Below are positions 51,801 to 62,837 of a DNA stretch of 64,000 nt, in pieces. Below the pieces are notes generated by a model that had not been told where the DNA came from, did not search any database, and worked only from the letters and a program-made list of their open reading frames with translations. Origin of the DNA: Ancylostoma caninum (taxonomy: Eukaryota > Nematoda > Chromadorea > Rhabditida > Ancylostomatidae); the NCBI GenBank assembly GCA_037903475.1, contig JBAJFG010000492.1, positions 3,906,001 through 3,970,000 on the forward strand, in the 5' to 3' direction. Position numbers and translations under genes: made by a program. How positions within the stretch are numbered: position 1 is the first letter of the stretch; the number at the start of each line of letters is the position of its first letter.

Positions 51801-54800
51801 GTTAAGCTGGTGGTATGAAGCTTACTATTCCCCTAGTTCTCCTTCCTTCAATTTTTGTGAAACGTTCTCATAATTATACAGTTATAGCGATTCGTTTTAA
51901 TATGCGTACATGCTTACAGCGTGGTAATTTTCACCGTATCCTTACCTGATCCTAGATTTTCCTAGAACCACGGTCCCCCACTGTCACTTTGATATTTTCA
52001 GTTTCCCAATAATTATAGTGGCAAGTGACTGTTCTACAAAAGCTTACGCGTTAGCATAACATTTTCGCCCAGACCACATAAGAAATTTAATTAACTGAAA
52101 GAACTAAGCCTTACTTACAGCTTAACCATTTCGAAAATTCACGGTATGGGGTATTGCCTCGGTACTAGGTGTACGATTGAGCAGATGGACAATAAAAGAT
52201 GGAATAATAACGCCAAAGTTCGAAATAAGTCGAAAAATGCGCATCACACTGTAATTATGGACTACCCTATACAATAGCTCTACAGTTTGAAGAACTAAAC
52301 TACTGTATGAGCCAATGAATACCGAGGAAATAATAGATAATTCCTAGAACCTGGTCATTGTCGCTTTCAAGCTATGAAAGTTCTCCCCAATGATCCACTC
52401 TATAAATAACAAGAACAAAAATAGTAAGGTACTCCCACCGCTTTTCCGTTACTATGCATCAAACATATAAGCACCGTAAAATTGATGAGTGCAGTACTTC
52501 CTTCCACAAACCAACTGAGTTACGATTAGATGCCCTTTATCTTTCTTCTCCACTCCACTACAGGAACCTAAGAAGCGTGTTCTGCATGAGACCCGAAGAT
52601 GCAAATCCTACTACTGAAACATTCGTACTCGTACACGGTTTCTCAAAATCAGTAGTTCTATACCAGCATGGTCAAATCCATGCAAAATTCATGCATGCTC
52701 ATGCGAAACCCGTGCATACCCACACAAAACCCATGCATATCCATGCAAAACCCGTGCATATCAATGCAGAACTCTTTGCGTTTCCAGAAATTCGATGCAA
52801 GTTCGAGGCAGAACCCACGAAAACCCGATGATTTTCTCAATCCCATATAGGGGTTCTGCATGTACGTATATGCATGGGTTTTGTATGAATTAGACCATTG
52901 CTGGTATAGAACTACTAATTTTGGAAAACCGTGTTTTGCACAGCACGCATTTCTGAATCGTAGGATTCGCATCTTTCAATCTCATGCAAAACACGCCTCC
53001 TAGGTTTCCTGAGATGCAGAATCCATACATACCAGCGGCGGACGCAGGAGAGGGCCCTCCCCCGAGAATGGATCGACAAATTTTTGAAATTACTTTACAA
53101 TACATATAAAAATCTTGTATTAGTTTATTTTTACTTGCTTATTTTTATTATTATTTTTAATAATTTTTTTAAATTATTTAAGATTGTAATTAATATTTTT
53201 ACTAATTTTATTTTCCGTCTGGGTCCCCAAAACTGCGGAGACCCCACTTTTTTTCCCACGCCCCCCCCCCTCCCGCCCAATTTCTGCGTCCGCCACTGAT
53301 ACATGCTGATGCAAAACAATGTTTCTAGATTTCCCGAGTAGCAAGCGGTTACGCCTCTCCAAAAACCTTTGCTGTACTCTATGTATTATACATTTGAGGG
53401 CAGCAGCAAGACATTCCCAAATTTTTGATTAGGTACTCGATTTAGTCATATATTAAACAAGAAGCCATTCTCTGAACAAACATTTTATAGCAGTTGTTCG
53501 GTCATGACTAGGAAGTAGGTCGCTCCACTTCTACGGAAGGTGCAGTTGTCCCTAACCGAAATACATTTCCCTATATCCAAAATTACACGATGGTCGAATT
53601 AATCCACAGAGAACGCATGTTAATAATGAGCAAAAACCTCCGTCAAATCTAATCAAGAAATTTTACCATTCTTCCTAGACATACATTCTTTACGACTGAA
53701 CGGAGAATAAGATGTCGCACTTTTCTAGGGTTCTCCATTATGGAAGGCATCAGTGGAGCAGCGCCTGGAGCAGACGGATGCAACAATATGTGCAGAGATC
53801 GACCGAGTAGTCGGTTTGCTCACCTCCCGACTCCGACCTCAGATGAAGAAGCACGTGTTTCACCTTGCATGGAGTCCAACTGCTCATCCTGTTGAAGACT
53901 CACTAAAACCACTTACTGACATGGTAGTTTGCTCTTTTGATGCCAGATGTGACAGAATATCAGGAAAAATCCTTGCAGATCGACATTGAGCTATCGGCAG
54001 TGCACAAAAACCTGTTGCACAAGAACTTCTTGCGTGTCATGTCGGCACAGGTTGGAATAGTTGTCCGCCTTCTGAAAGAATGTGTGGATGAAAATCCAGG
54101 GGTAAGTGTGGATTTAGTAGAGCTACACAAATTACCAATGATATGGACCTGAAATTCGTCATCCAGATGGAGCCAGCGTTCTACCACCGCTTATTCGAAG
54201 CATGGCATGTTCTCGTCGACTTCTTCCATGCAGGTGGCAAAGGCCTCTCAACCGACGTCTTGGAAACTGCTCCTGAGCATGTGGTTAGTTTAACAAATAT
54301 GATTTTTGTCTTTAGTACATAAAAATTTTGTTCAAATATTTCTACAGGCGCTGGTCAAAATCTTATCCTTAAATCAAACCCCAACACAACAGCTCATCGA
54401 GAAATACTACAAGGATCTGCTCAAACAACAAGTTGGTTATTGTGAAGTGTTTATTTTTCACGACATGGTTTTCTGTTCTGTTTTAGGCGGTGGCCGAGCA
54501 CAACGCGGACGTGAGTTAGCCTTGTCATACGTAGATGTATCAAAATCCCAGTAGTGCACCTTTACAAATGCTGATCGACAGTCAACATGTGTGTATGTAG
54601 AGCCTAGGGGACTACAGTCGCGAAAATTTCTGAGTGAATTTAGATAAGAAAAAAAACAATCTGAAGGAAATGTTCATATAAAACAAGAATATGCGCCAGC
54701 CCTCCCCACCTTTTTTGTCGTCTCACCTTCATTAGTAGCGTTGCGGAATAGTTTGTGGGTACTTCTATCTACTCTGCAATAACGGAATGAATGAAGTGAA

Positions 54801-57800
54801 TAATCTGCTAGTTCTCACCCTCTTTTACACCTAAAAATCTCAGTACCTTTTGGAATGAAATTCTAAAAATCTCCACATTTCTTGATTTCACATCCGAAAA
54901 ATGGAATGGAATGTGCTCAGAAAATATTTTCGTCAGCGCATAAATCTTGAAGTATCCCATCATACGAGCACCAATTTCCCCAGCGGTGTCAACACCTGGA
55001 AGATATTACAAAACGGATTTTCGATTCCACAGACACACCATAGAAAAATAAGACAAATCAATTTAAATTACAGATTAGGACAAATGTTTTGTTTTGTCCA
55101 TTCTTAGGCGAACCATTTTCAATCGGAAAGACAAGTGAACTAAATAAAATGAAGGGTTTCGAATGTTCAAAAAGTAAGGATTAGGACAGAGCCTGTTCTG
55201 CTGCTACGCTTACTACCTCTAGCCTTCTTAAATTCTGACATGTGAAAATATGCATAGAAGTAAAAGAAACTCTTGAAAAAAAAAACTAGCAAGCCGCCGG
55301 ATTCGTCGCTCAGGCACGTAACTGATCAGTTTAGAGGGTATTGTTGATATATTATCATGTGGATGTAAACATCATCTTAACTCCCTCATGAAGCACTCGC
55401 AACTTGACATGACTGCTATGAATTGCTCCGAGCATTCTTTTGCCATTACATACTCAAGTTCCTCAGTCCTAGTGTTATTTCGAAAGTTGTCTTATATTAG
55501 TCAAAAACCCCTCGCACTGAAGGGTCGGCCCTTGGCTCACTAGCTCTAAGCTATATTTAATTGGAACCCCACAAAAACCATCCAAAACATTGCCGTCTTC
55601 AGGATGCTGAGATGGATTGCCTCAGTCAACTGCACTAATAATCCCAAAACGCGAAATCTCCCATAACTAGTCCTCGCACATGTTGACTGTAAAAACGAGT
55701 CTGGACACCGAATGCCTCCAATGATTCCATCCTTCGGATGACATTTGGTGCTCAGACGCCGACGATCCATGCATTGGTGCAAAGCTTTTGTGAACAAAAC
55801 GTCCGTCACCTAAAGAGTACAAAGAGATTTAATTAATTCTGACTTTAATTCTAACTCAGCAAGATACTGTTACGGTCTGCGTTAAGTCGAGGTCGGAATG
55901 TATCCACAAAAATCTTTCCTTGTCCTTTGATGCCTAATGTTGATGTTCTGCTTGGAATTTCCCTGCATACAATTACCCCGCGGTTCACTTCCCTCTATGT
56001 AGATTTTTAGCATGATAAAAAATGACGTTAATAGCAACTATTTTAAACCTTTACAAAAGTACTCGCAGGAATACTAATAGCGTTGACGTGCTAGGCGTCC
56101 ACAACACAGCGATCGCTGTAGCTAGCCTGCAGTAGAATGCACGTTTCCCGTGGCTATAGTGTGCTCAAATTCATTAGAGTCAACTATTTGTTTTCAATCA
56201 GAATGATGTTCACTGTTTTCAGAACGAAGTAAGCGAATGCAAATACGGTATACTAAATGTGCGGGCATACTACAATACAAGCTCACAGACGCTTGTTTTG
56301 GATGGTGAGCTTTCTAACCAGTAATGGAAAATGAACGATGGAGATGACATTGAATTTACAGTGATTGGCGCAAAGCAAGTGATCCCCTTGGACGCCAATG
56401 GTCTTTCGGATCCATTTGTCGTTATCCGGCTTGTACCAAAATACAGATATCCCAACCAGGTCGTCAGCAAAACAAGGGTCGTCAGCAAAACGCTCAATCC
56501 TATTTTCGATGAGACATTCGAATTGTAAGTTATACATCATCTTTCCCATGTTTACAAGACGAACTTTCTTGAAAAGTGTCCTAAAGACAACTGTTACAAA
56601 ATAAGGTGTTCCTGCAAAAATCTATTAGGTTGGTGCAAAACTTTTGTCGTTTTTTCCTCATCCTCTTTTTTTTCTGAACAACTTTACCATACTACAACTT
56701 TGACAAGCGGTATAGTTTCTATAATACGGCAGAAAGTACTGCTCATTTTGTCAGCAGATTTCTGGAGCTTCATACGGAATACGGGAAAATATGGAGCGGA
56801 GAAGTCGGGAACTGCCATTTTTGAGTCGTCATATTTGGCAATTTTTTTCCTCCTAGGATGAGCTTCAGAAGGTGGGAAAGGTGGCACCTACACGACAAAA
56901 TTTCTCTTATATATACGGCAAAGTAGTGCAAGATTTGCTCTATAACTCCATCGCCATGTCTGATTGATAGATGACGCCTAGAGAAAATTATAGATTTCTG
57001 AAGGAGAATAAAACCGACAAAAGTTTTGTACCGACCTAATAAATACTTTATTCCCTGATTTTTTCAGAGGAAAATTCCCGATCCCACATGGGATCTTGGC
57101 AGAAATAATTGGGCTAATGATGTACGATAATTTATTCCCTTTTGCGGGCTGCATTTTCGCATTACAAGTGAAAGGAAAACTGAAAAATACCTCGAAAAAG
57201 GTCACCACTTGGAGCATTCTGTAGACGCCTTTCAGAAGCAACGTGAAATGCACACCTAAATATGAGCGATTCTGGCACTACTTTGTGCTAGTGGATCCAG
57301 AAACATCAAAAGAAAAATTTTCCGCTGAAACTTCGCATAGATGGGTGATTTGACCTAAACACAAACATCGCAATCATTTTCCACTGCAACCTCATTTTTG
57401 AAGGGTTGTGTCAGATAGGCCGTAGGAATATGGCAGAAATACAGAGTATGTTGATGGTGGCGGTAGTGGGGGGGGGGGAGGGGGGTGGAAATCGGAAGTG
57501 GCATGCATTTGGATTTTGGATGTCGATACTCGCGAATAGTATCAGAATTGAGCACCTACACGCAAAATTTGAGAGGGATCTGTGGGACACAGTATCCTTA
57601 TCTGCAGCATACCTGTCGTAACTCTAGAGAAGTGAGCTGTAACCTCTCATATGTATATGAAGTTCTAGCGAAAAATCTGAAGTGTCCGCTTTTGATAAAA
57701 TGGAGGTGTCGTAATTTCTCATCTACAACTCGATTACTGGTTTTCGCCTATGTATTGATAGCTGATTACATCAGGCCTTTTTACTGGCCGGTCTTCCTGT

Positions 57801-58549
57801 TCCTGAAAGCTTCAAACTTCTCTTCCGTACATAAAATCGCTAGTATGTATCTATTCTTCTCAAGTATATTCTCTAGTACAAAGGTGTACCATGACTTTTT
57901 AGGCTTCCTTGTAGTTCCAAAGTTTTCTTTCCCCGTCTCGTTTACATATTTTAAAGCACCCGTAAAGTTAGATAATTCAGATGAGTCAGGTACTCCGGCA
58001 AACCTCTGAGTCTCTTATACGCTTATATGCATTCTTATACGCTCAGAGAAAATAATGATTCGAAATTCTCATGACTTTACCTTGGAAAGGAAAGATATTT
58101 CTCCAAAAGAAAGTGAAAGCATACCACCGTAACGACATGTCAGCATTTTAGCCATATACCACCAAAGCTTCCACCATGTGCCATGCTCCATTTCACTGTG
58201 ATGGATCATGACTACCTACGATCGAACGACTTTGCTGGAGAAGCCTTCCTGGAACTGGCCGATGTAAGATTCCTTCATGTTACTTTCCATGTACGTGTTT
58301 ATGAATACATACCTTCAAAAACGGCTATTATAGGTCCCAGGATTTGGAGTAGCCGGAGGAAATACGCTTCGTCAGTTCAACCTAATTCTCATTCAACCAG
58401 TGCAAAACAGTGAGTTTGCTGAATATCTTTCTTTTTGAGGCTCACGAAGTCAACTGATTTCAGACAAAGAAATAATTGATGTGCTGACGAGCAGAAAAGA
58501 GGATAAAGAAGCGCTCGAGTTTCTTCGGTCAATCACTACGGCTTATTAG
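40562..58549 (+). CDS. BAIAP3/Munc13-4-like C2-MUN-C2 exocytosis protein, 31 exons
   Basis: A spliced gene for a member of the BAIAP3/UNC13D branch of the Munc13 family, which in animals promotes SNARE-dependent priming or tethering of vesicles, including dense-core and secretory-lysosome vesicles. I built the model by hand: 31 exons with GT-AG introns (some as short as about 55-66 bp) whose phases all agree, giving about 1,100 residues, close to the 1,100-1,200 usual for this branch. Domain order is N-terminal segment, C2A, MUN, C2B, C-tail, with no C1 domain and no long unc-13-type N-terminus. Family-diagnostic strings are visible, such as ALYVEALYT before C2A, GLGRFFK and DDFLGC after it, FFHAGGKGL in the MUN, and FTVMDHD in C2B. 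The C. elegans counterpart is probably F54G2.1 (from memory). The stop is TAG at 58547-58549. The true start is uncertain: exon 1 begins at an acceptor (40562, or alternatively 40532), not at an ATG. Confidence 0.93.
42917..45671 (+). CDS. BAIAP3-like gene, exons 3-9: C2A domain and following linker
   Basis: Exons 42917-42983, 43192-43298, 43423-43498, 44579-44717, 44845-44917, 45420-45518 and 45585-45671. The C2A fold is clear: first calcium loop AKDINGFSDPF with both aspartates, the [13 protein letters not shown] strand, and third loop DIWDHDDEE, which keeps the W-D-x-D-D acidic set. Calcium binding is therefore expected. The domain is followed by the branch-specific GLGRFFK...DDFLGC segment and WFTLQPRS. 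The donor after 43498 (A|GTTTAC) is non-consensus but is the only one that restores frame (AGG Arg across the junction). Confidence 0.9.
45804..46066. mobile_element. hAT-like MITE in intron of BAIAP3-like gene
   Basis: The left end CACTGCCAGACGCAGC and right end (complement) CAGTGGCGGACGCAGG are related inverted repeats of the common hAT terminus CAGTGGCGGA. It lies between the exons ending 45671 and starting 48364. Flanking 8-mers are only 5 of 8 alike, so the copy is old. The interior is AT-rich after a G run. Confidence 0.65.
48364..54510 (+). CDS. BAIAP3-like gene, exons 10-26: MUN domain
   Basis: Exons 48364-48480, 48536-48639, 48697-48805, 48857-48987, 49359-49449, 49512-49700, 49766-49825, 49910-50019, 50072-50192, 50849-50959, 51012-51086, 51153-51257, 53729-53923, 53979-54101, 54167-54283, 54348-54431 and the microexon 54487-54510. 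They encode the helical MUN region, which in Munc13 proteins acts on syntaxin/SNAREs during priming. The C-terminal motif [23 protein letters not shown] is split here as [10 protein letters not shown] then [10 protein letters not shown] and is typical of the family. The 55-bp intron 53924-53978 was chosen over a nearer AG because only it restores phase 0. The exon of 24 bp adds eight residues (AVAEHNAD) before C2B. Confidence 0.9.
49141..49255. mobile_element. Short hAT-type MITE in intron of BAIAP3-like gene
   Basis: A 115-bp element with the same 11-bp termini (CAGGGATGAGC / GCTCATCCCTG) but an unrelated interior made of repeats around GGATAACGG. The flanks ATAAATAT and ATGTATAT match at 6 of 8 positions. 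It lies between the exons ending 48987 and starting 49359. Confidence 0.7.
52561..53011. mobile_element. Fold-back element with internal palindromic satellite
   Basis: Arms of about 125 bp (52561-52690 and 52889-53011) are reverse complements: CAGGAACCTAAGAAGCGTGT against (complement) CAGGAAACCTAGGAGGCGTG, ending with AGTAGTTCTATACCAGCA in both. Between them, 52676-52772 holds four to five copies of a 20- to 24-bp unit of the form CATGCAAAACCCGTGCATAT, itself partly palindromic (ATGCAT). The unit gives MQNPCIS-type repeats when translated, which is a by-product. It lies in the intron 51258-53728. Confidence 0.7.
53033..53298. mobile_element. hAT-like MITE adjacent to the fold-back
   Basis: Terminal repeats CAGCGGCGGACGCAG and (complement) CAGTGGCGGACGCAG, flanked by ATACATAC and ATACATGC (7 of 8 identical), the 8-bp target duplication of hAT elements. 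The interior is AT-rich with C and G runs near the ends. Same family as 45804-46066, in the intron before the exon at 53729. Confidence 0.8.
56223..58549 (+). CDS. BAIAP3-like gene, exons 27-31: C2B domain and C-tail
   Basis: Exons 56223-56304, 56362-56524, 58152-58263, 58334-58409 and 58464-58549. C2B starts [11 protein letters not shown]; loop 1 reads [11 protein letters not shown] with Asp codons at 56391 and 56409, and loop 3 reads [15 protein letters not shown] with Asp codons at 58204, 58210 and 58228. All five calcium ligands are therefore present. The C-terminus ([13 protein letters not shown]...[10 protein letters not shown]) resembles the charged helix that ends BAIAP3/Munc13-4. An 18-bp unit is repeated in frame at 56460-56492 (VVSKTR then VVSKT). 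A 1.6 kb intron between the second and third of these exons carries a mariner MITE. Confidence 0.93.
56623..57041. mobile_element. Mariner MITE of the TTAGGTTGGTGC type
   Basis: A 419-bp element with TA at both ends and inverted repeats TTAGGTTGGTGCAAAACTTT (left) and TTAGGTCGGTACAAAACTTT (complement of right). This terminus is shared by widespread animal mariners (the MADE1/cecropia type, from memory). No intact transposase frame. It is in the intron between the C2B exons ending 56524 and starting 58152. Confidence 0.85.
57550..57590 (+). pseudogene. Coding-like fragment shared with 61700
   Basis: Reads [11 protein letters not shown] in the plus strand. The same peptide-level block occurs at 61705-61735 (YAKFERDL, then a stop, then NT). 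A dispersed repeat carrying a fragment of an unknown coding sequence; this copy is within the C2B intron. Confidence 0.35.
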
Positions 58550-61500
58550 TTAACAAAATACTAACGAATTGTGTCATACACTTTGCACAGCATTTTCGTG
58601 CAAACGTCCACTCAACGCGAGTGTAACCACTTTGAATAATTACGAAGCTTTAAATAATTACGGTACATTTGCGGTTAGTGCTAGGGAGATGCTTTATATG
58701 TCAATACATTTTGATTTTTTTTGAATAATTGCTACTAACTGCTTTAATACTATGTCATGCATTGTACATTTGATGATATCTATTCCTCCTGAAGACTAAC
58801 ACTTTGTGCATAAAATATGTGTTTTGCCGTTTATACAAAAGCGCTTAACTTCGGATCTCAATGGAAATCACAGCAAAGAACATTCTTCTTTGTTGATTCT
58901 GCAAAATTTTGCAAAGAAAACGAATTAAACGCATTTACGTGTTGGTTTCTTCAACGACAACTACAGCTGACAATGGGCTCAATAGCGAAAAATTTATTCG
59001 CATGAATTTATGCCGGGTGTTCAGGGCTGTACTAGAAGGCGAGTAGGACGGTTCAGACGCAATCACTATGAAAACAAATCTGTAGTTCCGCTGAGAACAC
59101 CGAAAACCTAGCCCTGAAGGGAATCTACTATCAAATGTTTCACACCTCTCGTGAAAGAGGAAATATTATGATCAAATATTATGATCAGGTAAAGACAGAT
59201 GCCAATCTCCACCTTAATCAGGAGATTACGCAGGTTTTTTTTCACGGGGGAGGGGTACGGCCAAGGAAAAAGGGTTGGCCTTGGATCGTGGAACGCCTAG
59301 ATATTTTTCAAACACGCGAACACTTTCCTAGATATCACCTCGGAAGGAGAGCGTGTGGTCGGGGAGCTAAAGGTGTACAGAGATGGCGATGCTGACGAGT
59401 TTGGAAATAAACTTAGGGGATAAGATAAGTTGACGGATGGATCACTTCCGAAATTCTCCCATGAAACGGAAATTCGAGTACTTTTACTTGTTTACTTTTT
59501 ACTTACAAATTTTACTTTTACTTACAAATTTTGACTTCAAAGCGCCTAAAAATCTCACCTACAGTTAAGTTACTAGGTGTTAACATAAGTTCTTGCGCTT
59601 TTTTTCGGATGAACATTTCTTCATCTATTTGTTATCTTCTGGGTACAACTTGTATACGATTTGGAAGGGCTACTCTTCCTGTATAAGAATTTTGTGCCCA
59701 ATCTTTACAAAACCACATTTTCCTTGAGTTTCAAGCCTATGAAATAGAGCAATGAGTCAATGAAAAACAGCGCAACTGAGAGCTACCTATCCTGGCATTC
59801 TGTTAAGGTCATAAACCGCTCAAGCGAGCACTGTTAAGTATGAATGAGTCGTTTTGCTCAAAATGACCGATCATCGGCGATTCTCTAAGCTCGAAAAATA
59901 CATATGTGGTATCGATCACACTAACAAATTCGAGTGATCAGATTTATTTTACGAAGACCTGGGAATTGCTCCAGAGCAACCGTGTGGTTAAGCTGGACAT
60001 CGTACTTCTCAAAGCTACCAAACAATTGAGTTAATTCTGCTGAAATAATCCAACCGCGACGGTCTTAGTCATCTTCCCTCATGGTGACGTCAGACCCACT
60101 TTCCAAAAATCATCAGACCACCGCTTCAATAGTCCCACTGATGATGTTCTTCCGCGTTTATTTTCTAAAGTGCTTACACGCTCAAACATTATGGGAAGCT
60201 TTCTGGTCCCTACTGAATACAAGGAGGAAATGGTGGTTTTCTCGAATTGTTTTTCTTCTTAAGCCTAGCCTAAAAATCGCAACTGGAAAAAGCGCAAGGA
60301 CTTCTTTTAACATCTAATATTTGCGCACCGTTTCGCCTTAACTATCGTTATCCTGCTCATAACTGACCAACTTACTACCCTACTTCATTGATTCAAAAAA
60401 AAGTAGTCGTCAATAATTGAGCACCATTTTTTCCACAACTGTGGGAGATGGCAGGTGGATTGTTGGAGGATTGAAGAAATTCCGTCCACCTTAAAGGCAG
60501 AGGGCCAACTCGTTCTGCCTGTTAGATTTACCATTAATCCTAGATCTTCTCATCATGTTGATCCCTGGGATGTACATCAACAGGCACAGAAGCGACGAAA
60601 TACCCATTTTCGAAAGGCACGAACTGGGTAAAAATTTGGAGCCCGGAGGCGGATCGCTCCAAGCTGTGCTGGCTGCCTGCCACGGCTGCCGCGTTGGTCA
60701 ACGAGTCTTGGCGTGTTCAATCGATAAGATCAACAGCTTCATACGTCAACTCGGGCTGGCAAACTGTTACAGACCCCGTCCTGGAAGACGGGTTTATAGA
60801 CCATTCTGAGACAATTTATGTATACCGTTGGAACCATCGCGCCGAGTAGATGCAGAATCTACTGTTAGCTGAACTACGAAAATGAGGTGGACCCCTGCCT
60901 TTAATAGGAATGGCTAACCTCGTTTCTTTCACTTGTTGTAATTCAAATTGCGTTCTGTCCAGTAAATTTCATGCTTGCTTTTCCCCTAGCCATGGGTTTT
61001 CCAATGCAATATCTGTGTCATTTCAATTAAGATAGAATTTTTTTTACAAAATGCCGTCACAGATTTACTTTTTGGACTGGATCGTACTGCCATTTTGCCA
61101 AAGTTCCCACGCACAATTACCATCGTGAGCTTTATTATTTGCTTTGATATGACAACTTCAATTCTCATAAAACTTTACATCTGCAGTCTAATACTATAGA
61201 GAGGTTCTCTCAACTGAAATCGTGTCAAAGTTGAAGATGCTTATACAAACTATTCAATTTTAGAGGCTTGCTGTCACAGACCGGCAATAGTGGGTGGCAC
61301 CCATCTGACTATGGCTTATTTTTAACGGGGATCATCGTTACCTAATAGGAACGCTGTCATTATCCACCTTTTCTTCTACCTCAAAGTCAAAAATTAATCA
61401 TTAACCATTGCACCGTAACGCTATTTTTGTGGAGTTACGGTACAGAATGACCATCTGGTGGGAGTATTTGAGATGCTGATCACATAGTATATACGGTATC

Positions 61501-62837
61501 TCAAAGCACCTTCACAAAAATTGCATAAAGAACTGATATATCACATATCTCATGTGCTGGGCACGACTTCACATCCACTTAGTATCGAAACTTTATTCAA
61601 GCTGGCAAAACCGTAGAGAATTAACGGGAACTGGCAGTTTGGATCTTAAAGAAATGAGAATTTTATGGGCGTTAATGCTACATTCGTGATCAGCACATGA
61701 AACAAGCCCTCTATGCAAAGTTCGAGAGGGATCTGTAAAATACCATTTGCCAGCGTGAAGCTTCACAGTGGCAAACGCTATTTCACAAATACCTCTGGAA
61801 CTCTGCATAAGCGTAACTCTGCGAAAAAGGCGTCAGGTACCACATGAATGTGAAAGTCATGATCAGTATATCAGATAATCCTCCTAGACAAACTTGCGTC
61901 GTAAGTTATTGTACAACGTATGCTCAACTTTTCAATGCCAGAAATCCGTGTAGCAGTTGGCCTCGAAACATAATTAGCGGGTTGTTGTGAAAAAATCTCC
62001 CTCAATCAATCCAATCTTCGAGGAGTGCGAGCAACTTTTCCACTGAAAAACAGGACTGTAGCCACTGAGTAGTTGTGATCTGGATATTAGCTCAAAAATG
62101 TCACAAAGTGGCAGTGGCATATCTATCCATAGATATGGTAATGGTACAGCTGTGACCTTCAGAAGGTGGAACTTGAATTTCATATCCAAGCAACTCTTGC
62201 ATGAGCCTCATTCTCTGCTCTTATCCTCACCAATCTCGCATGGGTTTTGCAGAATCCGCTCGCAGCCTTCATCCAGATCACGAGGCGATGCCCCATCCTA
62301 CTTAAAACCCGGACATTGCGAGCAGTATATATTTGGTGGCACTCAAGATGTATTCCATCAGTTTCGTGGTGGCGTGCATCCGCAACGCTTAGCATATCCA
62401 GGATAAAAAAGGAAATATGTGCTGCATGGTAAGGAACGACCAGGCACGTATAAGTAACTTCCGCTGCTGAGAAACTCACAACACATTCCAGGAAACATCT
62501 AATACTTTATCTTTTACAATTATTATGATAGCGCCTCAGACTATACACGGACAAAACACAGAATGACATCAGAAAAAAAGCAACACTTGCGGAAAAAAAT
62601 GAACTAAATGCAACGGGAGCACGTTTATATCAGATAGATCTGATATAAAAATATGCCTCAGTAGACCTCCCAGTGGTCCGCTATGCATAAAATTGGCAAT
62701 AAACACTAGCCATACTAGGTATGATACTGGTATACTCGTTTCAGCGAAAGACAATCAAATAACGACTTAAGTCGATGAGAAAAGCAAAACAATTCTCATG
62801 GAAACCTCGTACATTCAGCCACACAACAAACATTAAA
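58550..62837. other. Intergenic between two converging genes
   Basis: The BAIAP3-like gene (plus) and the fibrinogen-domain gene (minus) converge here. No gene is supported. 60540-60810 is GC-richer with an 84-codon frame starting MLIPGMYINRHRSDEI and may be a repeat; 62180-62479 minus has a protein-like 99-codon frame (VRVLSRMGHRLVIWMK) of unknown type. Confidence 0.5.
61695..61805 (+). pseudogene. Second copy of the KFERDL fragment, broken by a stop
   Basis: The plus strand reads QALYAKFERDL, TAA where the other copy has TGG, then NTICQREASQWQTLF and HKYLWNSA. The mixed composition looks protein-derived. Family unknown. Confidence 0.35.

Noticed and set aside
52454..52831. 125-codon frame with His/Ala repeats (and MQNPCIS repeats in another frame)
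   Set aside because: The periodicity is that of the internal DNA satellite of a fold-back element, readable in more than one frame.
53924..53946. 23-bp intron ending at GATGCCAG
   Set aside because: Too short to splice and gives the wrong phase; the 55-bp intron ending at 53978 keeps phase and family alignment.
57485..58009. Longest open frame in the window (174 codons, plus)
   Set aside because: It lies wholly in the intron between C2B exons, has no splice partners or motifs, and overlaps a G-rich low-complexity stretch. Treated as chance.
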